A DNA stretch of 64,000 bases from Fulverythrobacter ferritrahens (GCF_020539485.1 NZ_JACDXU010000003.1:186001-250000); one strand, 5' to 3'. Shown: positions 35,412 to 44,406, counted from the stretch's first letter. Numbers and translations are program-made. The notes: a model not told the origin generated them from the letters alone.

Positions 35412-36313
35412 GCGAGGAACAGATCGCCGCCAGCGTGGAGCGCCGCGCCCTGCCGTTCGATCCGGAGCGATTCCAGGGCGAATATCCCGTGATCGTGCAG
35501 GGGCTGGTCAACCGGTTTGACGGGCATGCCGTGCATGATGGGCTGGACCTGAAGGTCCGGCGCGGGGAAGTGCTCGGCGTGGTGGGCGGATCGGGCACGG
35601 GCAAATCCGTGCTGATGCGCTCCATCATTGGGCTGCAGGTGCCCGATGAAGGGCAGATCGAGGTGCTGGGCCACAAGGTCACCGATCTTGGGGACGGCAG
35701 CCAGGCGGACATACGCTCCCGCTGGGGTGTGCTGTTTCAGGGCGGGGCGCTGTTTTCTACCCTCACCGTGGGCGAGAATGTGGAAGTGCCGCTGCGCGAA
35801 TTCTATCCGGAAATCGCACCGGAACTGCGGCACGAGATCGCGCGCTACAAGGTGCGCCTTTCGGGCCTGCCCGAAGAGGCGGCCAGCAAGTTCCCGTCCG
35901 AGCTTTCCGGCGGCATGAAGAAGCGCGCCGGGCTGGCGCGCGCCTTGGCGCTGGACCCGGAGCTGCTGTTTCTGGACGAGCCGACGGCGGGGCTCGATCC
36001 TGTCGGCGCTGCCACGTTCGACCGGCTGACCCGCGAGCTGGCGGATGTGCTGGGGCTGACCGTGTTCCTGATCACTCACGATCTCGATACGCTTTTCGAA
36101 ATCTGCGACCGCGTGGCGGTGCTGGCTGACGGCAAGGTGATCGGCGTGGGCACGATCCCGGAATTGCTGGCCATGGACCATCCGTGGATCCAGGAATATT
36201 TCAACGGCCCGCGGGGGCGGGCAGCGAAAGCCAGCCAGGAACGGGCCGGCCAGAAACGGGCCGGTCAAAAACAAACCGGGACCATGGACAAGCCTGCGGG
36301 CGGGGGGGCATAG
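35408..36313 (+). CDS. mlaF: Mla-type ABC ATPase
   Basis: MlaF powers lipid movement by the Mla complex. The 301-residue ATPase has Walker A GGSGTGKSVLMRS near residue 60, the signature LSGGMKKRAGLARAL near 162, and Walker B LLFLDEPTAGLDPVGA near 182, followed by LITHDLDT. The extra 35 residues at the C-terminus are rich in Lys/Gln/Gly repeats (ERAGQKRAGQKQTG) and look disordered. It overlaps the permease gene by 4 nt, and the MCE gene begins 7 bp after it. Confidence 0.95.
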   Translation: MSEEQIAASVERRALPFDPERFQGEYPVIVQGLVNRFDGHAVHDGLDLKVRRGEVLGVVGGSGTGKSVLMRSIIGLQVPDEGQIEVLGHKVTDLGDGSQADIRSRWGVLFQGGALFSTLTVGENVEVPLREFYPEIAPELRHEIARYKVRLSGLPEEAASKFPSELSGGMKKRAGLARALALDPELLFLDEPTAGLDPVGAATFDRLTRELADVLGLTVFLITHDLDTLFEICDRVAVLADGKVIGVGTIPELLAMDHPWIQEYFNGPRGRAAKASQERAGQKRAGQKQTGTMDKPAGGGA

Positions 36314-36320
36314 ACAGCCT

Positions 36321-37268
36321 ATGGAAACGCGCGCGAACCATGTCTGGGTGGGGGCAGTCACTCTGTTCCTGCTGGCAGCCCTGGCGGTATTCATCATGTG
36401 GATCGCGGGGCTCAGCGGTGCGCAGAAGAAGGAGTATGACATCTTCTTCAAGCAGTCGGTCGACGGGCTGGCCCGCGGATCGAACGTCACTTTCTCGGGC
36501 GTGCCGGTGGGCGAGATTTCGGAAATCGAGCTGTGGCCCCGGAACCCCGAATATGTTCGCGTGCGGATCAGGGTGGGCAAGGATGTGCCGATCCTGGTGG
36601 GAACAGTGGCCACGGTGCAGTCCAGCTTCACGGGATCGTCCAAGGTCCAGCTCGATGGTGCACGCGAAGGCGCGCCGGAGATCACTTGCCAGAACACCAG
36701 CTGTCTGGAAGGCAAGCCCACGATCGCGGCCAAGCCCGGCGGGCTGGGCGAAATCCTGTCCAACGCCCCGCTGCTGCTGGAACGGCTGGCGACGCTGACG
36801 GACCGGCTGACGCAGCTTCTGTCGGACGACAATCAGGCATCGATTGCCGGCATTCTCAAGAATACCGAACGGCTGACCGATCACGTGGCCGATGCCTCGC
36901 CGCAGATCGAAGCGACGCTTACCGAATTGCAGGCCACCTTGCGCCAGGCATCGGGCAGCCTCGCCGCCTTTGAAAAGACCATGGGCACTGCCGATGGCCT
37001 GCTGAAGAAGGATGGGGAGCAACTCGCCGCCCAACTGCGCGATACGCTGAAATCGGCCAAGCTGGCGGCGGAATCGCTGGATACCACGCTCAAGACCGCG
37101 CAGCCCGCCACGCGCCAGCTTTCCGAAACGACCCTGCCGGCGGCAGAGGCCACCCTGCGCGACCTGCGCGAGGCGAGCCAGGCGCTGCGCAAGATCACCG
37201 AGAAGATCGACAATCAGGGAGCGGGCGCGCTGCTGAAGGGCAACGACCTGCCGGACTATAAGCCATGA
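36321..37268 (+). CDS. mlaD: MCE-domain (MlaD-like) periplasmic lipid-transfer protein
   Basis: MlaD forms a ring on the permease that holds lipid. The 315-residue protein has one membrane anchor (AVTLFLLAALAVFIMWIAGL, residues about 12-31). The MCE domain, about 38-115, has DGLARGSNVTFSGVPVGEISEI and TVQSSFTGSSKVQL. The long alpha-helical region after 140 (LLLERLATLTDRLTQLL and onward) probably makes a central coil. Spacing and order fit the Mla operon. The stop overlaps the lipoprotein start by 4 nt. Confidence 0.94.
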   Translation: METRANHVWVGAVTLFLLAALAVFIMWIAGLSGAQKKEYDIFFKQSVDGLARGSNVTFSGVPVGEISEIELWPRNPEYVRVRIRVGKDVPILVGTVATVQSSFTGSSKVQLDGAREGAPEITCQNTSCLEGKPTIAAKPGGLGEILSNAPLLLERLATLTDRLTQLLSDDNQASIAGILKNTERLTDHVADASPQIEATLTELQATLRQASGSLAAFEKTMGTADGLLKKDGEQLAAQLRDTLKSAKLAAESLDTTLKTAQPATRQLSETTLPAAEATLRDLREASQALRKITEKIDNQGAGALLKGNDLPDYKP

Positions 37269-37870
37269 GGGATTTCGCGATGACGGTTACCTGCAAGGCC
37301 GGGCTCGCGGCCATCGCATTGGCGCTCACTCTGCCGGGCTGCGTCAGCCTGGGCAAGGAACCGCCGCCGACCCTGTTCACGCTCACTCCCACAGCTCTCG
37401 CCCCGGCAGGCCTTTCAGCCAGCGGTACGGCGGCGCAGGCCCTGGCAGTGATCGAGCCGGACGCGCCCCAGAAACTCGATGTGGCGCGGGTGCCCGTGCA
37501 GGTCGATCCCTCGACCATTGCCTATCTCAAGGATGCGGTTTGGGTGGAAAAGCCTGCCCGCCTGTTTGGGCGCCTGCTGGCCGAAACGATCCGCGACAGG
37601 CAGACCCGGCTGGTGGTGGAGGCGCCCGATACGGCCTATTCCGCCGCCACGCGCCTTTCGGGCCGACTGAGCGAGATGGGCTATGATGCTGGCACCAGCT
37701 CCGTGATCGTGCGGTTCGATGCGGTGCTGAAGCAGCCTGACGGCCAGATTCTCACCCGCCGTTTCGAAGCGACGGTGAGCGGCGTGACCCCCACCGCCGC
37801 CAGCGTTGCGCCCGCCCTGAACGAAGCCGCCAACAAGGTCGCCGCTGAAGTGGCGGAGTGGATCGGCTGA
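37265..37870 (+). CDS. ABC-type transport auxiliary lipoprotein (PqiC/DUF330-like)
   Basis: The 201-residue lipoprotein has a signal with lipobox LTLPGC and Cys26 as lipidated residue. The mature part holds PPTLFTLTPTAL and the SRL-type ABC_trans_aux domain (VARVPVQVDPSTIAYLKDAVWVE, then LVVEAPDTAYSAATRLSG). This family occurs with MCE operons, where it probably joins the complex to the outer membrane. It is the last gene of the operon. The start ATG 37265 overlaps the previous stop by 4 nt; an internal Met (37280) is less likely. Confidence 0.9.
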   Translation: MRDFAMTVTCKAGLAAIALALTLPGCVSLGKEPPPTLFTLTPTALAPAGLSASGTAAQALAVIEPDAPQKLDVARVPVQVDPSTIAYLKDAVWVEKPARLFGRLLAETIRDRQTRLVVEAPDTAYSAATRLSGRLSEMGYDAGTSSVIVRFDAVLKQPDGQILTRRFEATVSGVTPTAASVAPALNEAANKVAAEVAEWIG

Positions 37871-38081
37871 GGCCCGGCGAGTTCGGCTGGAGGGCCTTCC
37901 CAACCGAGGCGGGAATATCCGCAATGTCGTGGCTTCCGGGCAGGCAGCTTTGAGCGATATCGTTCTCCCCAGCGAACGGCGGGGATGGAGGAGGGCTGAT
38001 ATTGGAAAACTCTTTATGCCGAGCTTCTTTCAGCATTCATCCTTCCAAACAGGGCACCGCCCGCTCTGATCGAAACGCTGT

Positions 38082-38342
38082 TCAGAGTTTCTTTTCTGTT
38101 TCCAGCCGATCCCGCAAATAGCAGTAATTGGCATCCGGGTTCGATGGCAGCACGGCGCCCTTGGCCTCGCAGATGACGGGCGGTTTCAACGGGAATTGTT
38201 TCAGCGGGTCGCTCACAAGGTTGAAGAACTGGCAGGTTTCGGTGCCCTCGCGGTCCTTGCACAGCACTTTGTAAGTGGAGCCAGACGCCTTAATTGCCGG
38301 GAGAAATTCTCCAGCGCGCAGGCGATAGCAACATGGCGGCAC
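38082..38342 (-). CDS. Possible small Cys-containing protein (uncertain)
   Basis: The 86-residue frame has paired Cys residues (LCKDREGTETCQFF, VICEAKG, NYCYLRD) and an ordinary amino-acid mix, so it may be a real gene. There is no clear ribosome binding site or known family. It starts 38 bp after the ATP12 stop on the same strand and could be the last gene of that unit. The rest of the 37871-38380 interval holds only a weak CTCCCC-type hairpin near 37965 and a single TGTAACA at 38345; I see nothing else. Low confidence. Confidence 0.35.
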   Translation of the reverse strand: MPPCCYRLRAGEFLPAIKASGSTYKVLCKDREGTETCQFFNLVSDPLKQFPLKPPVICEAKGAVLPSNPDANYCYLRDRLETEKKL

Positions 38343-38380
38343 CCTGTAACAGATATAGGGCAGGGCTTATTACCTGACGA

Positions 38381-39079
38381 TCAGCGCATCCGCGCCAGCC
38401 GGGCGAAGTCCAGCGCGGCAGTGAATTCGGCAAGGCGGCGGGCGCGTTTTTCCTCCGCCGTCCATTCCCAGCCCCATTGCTCGGCCTGCCAGTCTTCCTC
38501 CGCATTGGCGATGGCCCACAGGGCTTCCGCATCGGCGCCTTCCTCCAGCGCGCAGAGGCCGACCGCCAGTGAAACCGCGAGGGAGGCGAGCGTCTTCAGC
38601 GCGGCCAGGGTGAAGGGATCGAGCGTTTCGAGATGGGCCTTCAGCGCGGCGAGCGTCTCTGCCGGTTGCGGGCGATGCATGATGCCGCTCACGCGTTCGA
38701 AGCGCACTTTATGTACCCCTTCGAGCCCTGTGAGAACAGGTTCCCACAAAGCTTCCTGGCGTGCGAACAACGGCTCGTCGGGTTCCGCGCGGTAGCAGAG
38801 CGTATCCGTTTCGGCATAGCGCAGGATGGACGCAATCTCGGCGGCAGGGTCAGCGGCGACCATATCGATCGCGTAATCGGCCAGATCGCGATAGCGGAAG
38901 GCAGCGGGGTCGATCTCCTCGCCCTGGTCTGCCCATTCCGCCGCCATTGCCTCTGCCAGCGCGCGGGAGGGTACGATCTGCGCCGCGCCGCGTTGCGTCT
39001 TGATCCCGCGCCGGTCCAGCGTCACTCGCCAGCCGCCTGCGACCTGCTCGGCTGCTACATCCTTGTAAAACCGTTTCAT
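38381..39079 (-). CDS. ATP12-family chaperone for F1-ATPase assembly
   Basis: ATP12 proteins assist F1 alpha-subunit assembly; bacterial homologues occur in alphaproteobacteria. The 232-residue protein starts MKRFYKDVAAEQV, then VTLDRRGIKTQRGA, and contains AMAAEWADQGEEIDP and DTLCYRAEPDEPLF, the clearest family blocks. I prefer ATG 39079 because it overlaps the preceding stop by 4 nt; ATG 39094 adds MADAE. It closes the chain of overlapping genes that begins with crcB. Whether it serves the same role in bacteria as in mitochondria is not shown here. Confidence 0.9.
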   Translation of the reverse strand: MKRFYKDVAAEQVAGGWRVTLDRRGIKTQRGAAQIVPSRALAEAMAAEWADQGEEIDPAAFRYRDLADYAIDMVAADPAAEIASILRYAETDTLCYRAEPDEPLFARQEALWEPVLTGLEGVHKVRFERVSGIMHRPQPAETLAALKAHLETLDPFTLAALKTLASLAVSLAVGLCALEEGADAEALWAIANAEEDWQAEQWGWEWTAEEKRARRLAEFTAALDFARLARMR

Positions 39080-39282
39080 TTCGGCGTCCGCCATTTACGC
39101 GCCAGGATTTGCGGCACGATATAGACATCGATGAGGCCCGCCGCGATCAGCACATAGCCGGCCATTTTGGGCCATTCGATGATCTGGCGCACCACCAGCG
39201 CGCCCACCAGCACCATGGCGACGCCTGCCAGCCGGATCATGGAAATGGTGAAATAGCGCCCGCGCGCCGGATCGTCGCTCAC
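39076..39282 (-). CDS. Small two-helix membrane protein (unknown)
   Basis: The 68-residue product has a short basic N-terminus, then two membrane helices (MIRLAGVAMVLVGALVV and MAGYVLIAAGLIDVYIV) and a basic end (ARKWRTPK). GTG 39282 gives a GTGA overlap with the HAD gene stop, and its own stop overlaps the ATP12 start by 4 nt. An internal ATG (MIRLAG) would make it 54 residues. It is not a family I can name. Conserved coupling on both sides suggests it is a genuine gene. Confidence 0.7.
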   Translation of the reverse strand: MSDDPARGRYFTISMIRLAGVAMVLVGALVVRQIIEWPKMAGYVLIAAGLIDVYIVPQILARKWRTPK

Positions 39283-39932
39283 CTGAGCAATTCCCTCAAT
39301 TCCGCAGCATTGGTGGCCACAGCTTCGGCCCCCGCATCCATCAGTTCCTGCACTTCGTGATAGCCCCATGCGACCCCGATTGGCCGCGCCCCCGCGGCCC
39401 GGGCCATCTCGATGTCATAGGCCGTATCCCCGATCATTGCCGTATCGGCGGGGACTGCGAAAGCGTCAGCCATGGCCTGTTCCAGCATCGAAGGGTGCGG
39501 CTTGGAAGGATGCCGGTCGGCCGTCTGCAGGGTGGAGAACAGGTCCAGCAGGCCATGCGTGGCAAGGCAGCCCTTCAGCCCGCGATCCGATTTACCGGTG
39601 GCAACGCCCAGCACCCAGCCGGAGGCATGGAGATCGCCCAGCAACTCGCGAATCCCGTCATAAAGCGGTTCGGCCAATTGTCCGCTGCTGCGAGCCTCGA
39701 AAAAGGCGGCGCGATAGGCTTCGACCAGATGGGTGTGCTGTTCCCCAAGGGCTTCGGGAACCAGATGGCGGACAGCCACCGGCAGGCTCAGCCCCACGAT
39801 CCTGCGGATGGAGGAATTGGGCGGGGTTGGCAGGCCGACCGTATCGAAGGCGGCGCGCATGGCGTTGCATACCGCCGCCTGCCCATCGACCAACGTTCCA
39901 TCGCAATCGAACACGGCAAGGCGAATGGTCAC
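39279..39932 (-). CDS. HAD-family hydrolase, phosphoglycolate-phosphatase-like
   Basis: HAD phosphatases use an Asp nucleophile. The 217-residue protein begins MTIRLAVFDCDGTLVDG with the DxD motif, and later has GVATGKSDRGL (motif II), KPHPSMLEQ (Lys) and MIGDTAYDIEMARAAG (motif IV). The cap domain lies between residues about 20 and 85. It resembles Gph, but specificity cannot be set. It overlaps the pseudouridine synthase upstream and the small membrane protein downstream by 4 nt each. Confidence 0.9.
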   Translation of the reverse strand: MTIRLAVFDCDGTLVDGQAAVCNAMRAAFDTVGLPTPPNSSIRRIVGLSLPVAVRHLVPEALGEQHTHLVEAYRAAFFEARSSGQLAEPLYDGIRELLGDLHASGWVLGVATGKSDRGLKGCLATHGLLDLFSTLQTADRHPSKPHPSMLEQAMADAFAVPADTAMIGDTAYDIEMARAAGARPIGVAWGYHEVQELMDAGAEAVATNAAELRELLR

Positions 39933-41158
39933 TTGCGGCCTCTGGGCCCCGGTTTTCCGGCGGGTTTAGCACCAGGACGGCGGGCAGCAGGCTTCGGGCC
40001 CGGCTTCGCCCCTGAGCGGGCGCCGGTCTTTCCAGCGGGTGCAGGTTTGCCCCGGCGAGGCGGTGCATCATCCGAAGCGCCGCGCTTGCGCCTCTCGCCG
40101 CGCCGTTCCTTGCGATATTGTTTGGCGTGGGCCTTCGCGATCTGCTTCTTCTCGGTGCGAGACGGCGGGGGCGTGTCATCTTCGGGCAATGCGTCGCTCA
40201 GCGAAAGATCGAAACCCAACTGCTCCATGCTCGTGGCGAAATGGGGCGGCAATTCGGCTGTCACGTCCAGCTTGCCGCCATCGGGGTGGTCGATGATCAG
40301 ACGCCGGGCATGGAGGTGCATCTTGCGACTGATGCTGCCCGTAAGGAAAGCCTCCGGTCCACCGTATTTGCCATCACCCACGATGGGATGGCCGATCGCC
40401 GCCATATGGACGCGCAATTGGTGGGTACGGCCGGTCAGCGGCTGCAATTCCACCCAAGCGGCGCGTTTGGCCGCGCGATCGATCACGCGGTAGCGGGTCT
40501 TGGCCGGCTGGCCGTTTTCCTCGTCCACATGCATCTTCTCGCCGCCGGTGCCCGGCTGCTTGGCGATGGGAGCCTCGATCGTGCCTTCCAGCACATCGGG
40601 CACGCCCATGACCAGCGCCCAATAGACCTTGCGGGCGGAGCGGCCCGAGAATCGCTTGGAGAAGAAGGCGGCGCTGCCGGGTGTGCGGGCCACCAGCAGC
40701 ACGCCGCTGGTATCCTTGTCGAGCCGGTGGACCAGACGCGGGCGGGCCTCTTCACCGCGCACGAAGGCGTCCAGCAGGCCGTCCACATGGTCCTTCATCT
40801 TGGTGCCGCCCTGTGTTGCAAGGCCCGGCGGCTTGTTCAGCACGATGGCCGAACGATCCTGCGTGATGACCATGGCTTCCGCTCGGGCCACTTCTTCCTC
40901 GCTCAGTTCGCGGCGAGGGCGGGGCGACTTTCCGGACGGAGCTTCTCCGCCCGGCGGCACGCGCAGCACCTGCCCGGCGCTGAGGCGATCTTCCGGCTTG
41001 GCGCGCTTGCCGTCCACGCGAATCTGCCCGGTGCGGGCCCAGCGCGATACGGTGGCAAAGCCCACTTGCGGCAGGTGGCGCTTGAACCAGCGATCAAGCC
41101 GGATGCCGTCATCGTCGGTGCCGACGGTGAACTGGCGTACTTCCTCTGCCGGCTTCAT
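39929..41158 (-). CDS. RluA-family pseudouridine synthase with long basic C-terminal tail
   Basis: The 409-residue enzyme has an S4 domain (GIRLDRWFKRHLP near residue 17) and HRLDKDTSGVLLVART with the catalytic Asp near 143, followed by GRTHQLRVHMAAIGHPIVGD. This part equals RluC-type enzymes, which modify 23S rRNA. Beyond residue 330 it carries a Lys/Arg/Pro/Gly-rich tail ending GAKPAGKPGPRGRK, with no fold, likely for RNA contact. A separate RluD-type gene is at 11795. It overlaps crcB by 4 nt at its start. Confidence 0.9.
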   Translation of the reverse strand: MKPAEEVRQFTVGTDDDGIRLDRWFKRHLPQVGFATVSRWARTGQIRVDGKRAKPEDRLSAGQVLRVPPGGEAPSGKSPRPRRELSEEEVARAEAMVITQDRSAIVLNKPPGLATQGGTKMKDHVDGLLDAFVRGEEARPRLVHRLDKDTSGVLLVARTPGSAAFFSKRFSGRSARKVYWALVMGVPDVLEGTIEAPIAKQPGTGGEKMHVDEENGQPAKTRYRVIDRAAKRAAWVELQPLTGRTHQLRVHMAAIGHPIVGDGKYGGPEAFLTGSISRKMHLHARRLIIDHPDGGKLDVTAELPPHFATSMEQLGFDLSLSDALPEDDTPPPSRTEKKQIAKAHAKQYRKERRGERRKRGASDDAPPRRGKPAPAGKTGARSGAKPGPKPAARRPGAKPAGKPGPRGRK

Positions 41159-41562
41159 CCTGCCACCCGCATCGCGATAAGGCCGATATAGAGGCCGGTG
41201 AGCCCTGCCAGCAGCGAGACGCCGGCATAGGTGAAGGCCAGCGTGGGCTGGCCGCGCTCGATCAGCAGCATCATTTCCAGGCTGAAGCTGGAAAAGGTGG
41301 TGAAGCCGCCCAGCACGCCGACACCCAGCAGCAATCGCCAGAAATCCCCGCCGGTTCCGTGGCGAGCGAGAAAGCCGGCCAGCACGCCCATGGCGATGCT
41401 GCCTAGCACGTTGCAGGTCAGTGTTGCCCAGGGAAAGGCGGTGACGGTGGCCGGGCCCAGAATATGGGTCATCAGGCGGCCGAGCTGATAGCGCAGCACG
41501 GCGCCCGCGCCGCCGCCAAGGGCGACGTAAGCGGTTGCGGCAAGAGGTGGGGTGGCACTCAT
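41155..41562 (-). CDS. crcB: Fluoride ion exporter CrcB (Fluc)
   Basis: CrcB is a small dual-topology channel that exports fluoride. The 135-residue protein has four membrane helices, GGGAGAVLRYQLG near the start, TLTCNVLGSIAMGVLAGF with the conserved Asn, and GFTTFSSFSLEMMLL with the Phe box. I chose ATG 41562 (MSATPPLAAT) as in the family; the longer frame adds an unrelated basic stretch. It starts the five-gene overlapping chain. No fluoride riboswitch was recognisable upstream. Confidence 0.93.
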   Translation of the reverse strand: MSATPPLAATAYVALGGGAGAVLRYQLGRLMTHILGPATVTAFPWATLTCNVLGSIAMGVLAGFLARHGTGGDFWRLLLGVGVLGGFTTFSSFSLEMMLLIERGQPTLAFTYAGVSLLAGLTGLYIGLIAMRVAG

Positions 41563-41774
41563 TTGCGGTGCCTTAGACGCGCGGGGCCGAAGTTGGAAGG
41601 CGCGCCGCATCGATTTGCGGGCTCAAATGCTTGCCTTCGGGGTGGGTTTTCGCTAGGGGCGCCCGCTATCAAGCCGTTCCTTAGCGGAATCGGCACATTT
41701 TTCGTTGATTCGTCAGGGCTGGTCCCCGCCGCTTCGCGGGGCGCCCCGGCAGTTGCTGTGAGGTGTTTGAATTT

Positions 41775-41981
41775 ATGCAGATCATCGTTCGCGATAACAA
41801 TGTCGACCAGGCCCTTCGTGCGCTGAAGAAGAAGCTGCAGCGTGAAGGCGTTTATCGCGAAATGAAGCTGCGTCGTCACTTCGAGAAGCCGAGCGAAAAG
41901 CGTGCCCGTGAAAAAGCCGCTGCCGTCCGCCGCGCCCGCAAGCTGGAGCGTAAGCGGATGGAACGCGACGGATCGAAGTAA
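41775..41981 (+). CDS. rpsU: Ribosomal protein S21
   Basis: S21 is a small basic protein of the 30S subunit. The 68 residues include [37 protein letters not shown] split around residue 35, then [19 protein letters not shown], all as expected for alphaproteobacterial S21. The ATG at 41775 is preferred over 41763. A terminator at 42021-42056 separates it from the FKBP gene. Only rpsU of the ribosomal genes is present here, as usual for this gene. Confidence 0.95.
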   Translation: MQIIVRDNNVDQALRALKKKLQREGVYREMKLRRHFEKPSEKRAREKAAAVRRARKLERKRMERDGSK

Positions 41982-42020
41982 GCGTTCAAGATCGCTTGAA
42001 CCCACAGCATTGTTGAGCCA

Positions 42021-42056
42021 AGAGGGCGCGGCTTCAAAACCGCGCCCTTTTGCTTT
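42021..42056 (+). terminator. Rho-independent terminator after rpsU
   Basis: AGGGCGCGG (42023-42031) pairs with CCGCGCCCT (42040-42048) around CTTCAAAA, followed by TTTGCTTTT. It ends just before the FKBP gene start at 42070 and may also act as an attenuator. Confidence 0.88.
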
Positions 42057-42069
42057 TCAGGAAACGCCC

Positions 42070-42633
42070 ATGGCCGAAGTTACCCGCGTCCCGCTCCAGC
42101 CGCTGAAGAAAGGCTCTCTCGCCAAGCTCTGGCTGGGAGTGATCGTTGTGATTCTCCTTGGTGCGGCGTTTGCCTGGCTCACCGTGCCGAAAGGTGTTTC
42201 GGTCACCGAAATCACGGCGGGTACCGGCGCCAGCCCGGGCAAGACCGATGTGGTGGTGGTGAACTATGTCGGCAAGCTGGAAGATGGCACCGTGTTCGAT
42301 CAGGGTCAGGGCGTGCCGATTCCGCTGGGTCAGGGCACCATTCCGGGCTTTGGCGAAGGCCTCGCCAAGATGAAGAAGGGCGGCAAGTACACGCTGCAGA
42401 TCCCGGCCGAGAAGGCATATGGGCCCAAGGAACAGAAGAACCCGATGACGGGTGAGGTCGTGATTCCCGCCAATGCGGACCTGACCTTCGAGATCGAGCT
42501 TATCGATTATATGAGCGAGGCCGATTTCCAGCGCCGCATGCAGATTCAGCAGATGATGCAGATGCAGCAGCAACAGGGCGGTGCGCCGGGCGGCGCTCCC
42601 TCCCTTCCCGAAGGCGCGCCGCTTCCTCAGTAA
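42070..42633 (+). CDS. FKBP-type peptidyl-prolyl isomerase, membrane-anchored
   Basis: The 187-residue protein has a basic start, one membrane segment (LAKLWLGVIVVILLGAAFAWL), and a periplasmic FKBP domain. The domain shows VVVVNYVGKLEDGTVFDQG, GTIPGFGEGLAKMKKGGKYTLQIP, and KAYGPKEQKNP. A Met/Gln-rich helix and Gly/Pro-rich end follow (QQMMQMQQQQGG). ATG 42070 is chosen, as the frame upstream runs back into rpsU. It is probably a periplasmic folding factor. The DUF4153 gene follows on the same strand. Confidence 0.92.
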   Translation: MAEVTRVPLQPLKKGSLAKLWLGVIVVILLGAAFAWLTVPKGVSVTEITAGTGASPGKTDVVVVNYVGKLEDGTVFDQGQGVPIPLGQGTIPGFGEGLAKMKKGGKYTLQIPAEKAYGPKEQKNPMTGEVVIPANADLTFEIELIDYMSEADFQRRMQIQQMMQMQQQQGGAPGGAPSLPEGAPLPQ

Positions 42634-42696
42634 CCAGCTGCGAATGGAATGGCCGGGGCGCTTGTCGCCGCCCCGGCGATAGGGGATGCTCCACCC

Positions 42697-44406
42697 ATGG
42701 AAGAGGAGCGAATCGATAATACCGCGCATCATGGGCGCGACTGGCCGCTGCGCCCGTGGGCGCTGGCCGTGCTGCTTGGCCTCGCTGGCCTGCTGCTTCA
42801 CTTCGTAACCGATGGTCATTCGGATAGCGCGCCGCGCATGGCTGCGGCTGCTTTCCTGTTTTTCGGTCCGATTGCCGCGGCCTTCTCGCTGGAACGGGAC
42901 AACTGGCGGGAAACGGCGATCTTCGCTCTTCTTGCCGGGCTGATCATGGCGGGCCTCGCCTGGCGGGCAGTGAATGCCGGGGATCACGCGGCCGACGAAG
43001 AATATGGTTTTGGCGCAGGCATTATCGCAACTTTGCTGGCGCTCCCCCTGTTCCAGGCAGGCTTCCATCGTACCCGCTTCGCCACTCCCTATCGCGATAC
43101 GCATTTCTATGTCTGGACCGATGCGGTCAGCGCGGCGGGAGCCTTGGCTTTCACAGGATTGTCCTTCCTGCTGCTGTTCGTGTTGGCGGAACTCTTCCGG
43201 CTGATCCGGATCGAGCTGCTGCATGACCTGCTGGACAAGGGCTGGTTCGGCTGGAGCGTGGCGGGCATTGCCTTCGGGGCATCGCTAGGCACCTTGCGCA
43301 ATTCGCTGAAGGTGCTGGGCGCGCTGCAATCGGTAGTGTTGCTGGTTCTCTCGCTGCTGGCGGTGCCGCTGGCTGCGGCACTGGTCATTTTCCTGATCGC
43401 GGTCGCTTTCTCGGGCCTCGACGTGTTGTGGGAGGCAACGCGCAGCGCCACCCCGGTGCTGCTCGCCTGCGCGGCGGGGTGCTTCATCCTGACCAACGCC
43501 ATCGTTCGGGAAGACGATACGGACATGACGCGCAATGGGGTGATGCGTGTCACCGCCTTCGTGCTCGCCATGGGCATTCTACCGCTCACCCTGCTTGCAG
43601 TAATCTCCATGGGCACACGCGTGGCCCAGTATGGCCTCTCGCCGGAGCGGCTGTGGGGGCTCACCGCCATTGCCGTCGCCTGTGCTTATGGCCTGGCCAC
43701 CTGGGTCGCGGCGATCAGGGGCAAGGTTCGGGGCTGGCGGCCCTATGTGCGACGGGCGAATCTGCATCTCGCTGCGGGAGTGAGCGTCTATGCTCTGCTG
43801 CTGGCGCTGCCGATTCTCGATTTCGGCGGCATTTCCGCCGCGAACCAGCTTTCCCGGCTGGAACGGGGCAAGGTGAGCGCCGAGGATTTCGATTACGAAG
43901 CGCTCAAATGGGATTTCGGGGACGCCGGAAAACGCGCGCTGACCAAGCTGGCCAAAAGCAAGGACGCCGAGGTGGCCAAGCTCGCCCGGGAAGCGCAGGC
44001 TCGCAAGGAGCGGCGCTGGAACTGGATGGAGTCGCCGGTGAAGCGGGATCGACGCTTTGCCAATTTGCGCGGATTGGATGCGGAGCCACAGGCCAAGTCC
44101 GCGTTTGAGCAGTTACTCAAGCGGGATGGCTGGCGCTGCAACACCTCCTGCACGGTGCTCGATCTGGGGGCCTATTCCGATGGAGATCGCCATTTCGCGC
44201 TGCTCGAGGGTAGCGATGTCCAGCATCTGCGGTTGCAGGCTGACGGTTCGCTCTTGCCGGAAGCCGCCGGTCTGCAGCCCCCCGTGCCGACCTTGAACGA
44301 AGTTGCGGCCGAAGCTCACGGCCGCGTGCCGCAGGTCGAAGTCCGCCCGTTCAGTGGTCGCCAGATCTATGTCGATGGCAAGCCGGTGGGGGAACCCTTC
44401 GAATAG
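42697..44406 (+). CDS. DUF4153 multipass membrane protein
   Basis: The 569-residue protein has about 10-12 membrane segments in its first 390 residues (from ALAVLLGLAGLLLHFV to VYALLLALPILDF) and a soluble C-terminal domain after about 400. The DUF4153 family label comes from the general arrangement and the HFYVWTDAVSAAGAL region. The soluble part holds LERGKVSAEDFDYEALKWDFGD, a two-Cys loop (WRCNTSCTVLDLG) and a short acidic tail. I chose ATG 42697 (MEEERIDNTA) over 42649. Function is unknown. It precedes gatC by about 60 bp. Confidence 0.72.
   Translation: MEEERIDNTAHHGRDWPLRPWALAVLLGLAGLLLHFVTDGHSDSAPRMAAAAFLFFGPIAAAFSLERDNWRETAIFALLAGLIMAGLAWRAVNAGDHAADEEYGFGAGIIATLLALPLFQAGFHRTRFATPYRDTHFYVWTDAVSAAGALAFTGLSFLLLFVLAELFRLIRIELLHDLLDKGWFGWSVAGIAFGASLGTLRNSLKVLGALQSVVLLVLSLLAVPLAAALVIFLIAVAFSGLDVLWEATRSATPVLLACAAGCFILTNAIVREDDTDMTRNGVMRVTAFVLAMGILPLTLLAVISMGTRVAQYGLSPERLWGLTAIAVACAYGLATWVAAIRGKVRGWRPYVRRANLHLAAGVSVYALLLALPILDFGGISAANQLSRLERGKVSAEDFDYEALKWDFGDAGKRALTKLAKSKDAEVAKLAREAQARKERRWNWMESPVKRDRRFANLRGLDAEPQAKSAFEQLLKRDGWRCNTSCTVLDLGAYSDGDRHFALLEGSDVQHLRLQADGSLLPEAAGLQPPVPTLNEVAAEAHGRVPQVEVRPFSGRQIYVDGKPVGEPFE

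Noticed and set aside
41563-41774. Fluoride riboswitch upstream of crcB
   Set aside because: I could not find the conserved pseudoknot and GG/AU-rich core; the gap is also shared with the rpsU promoter.
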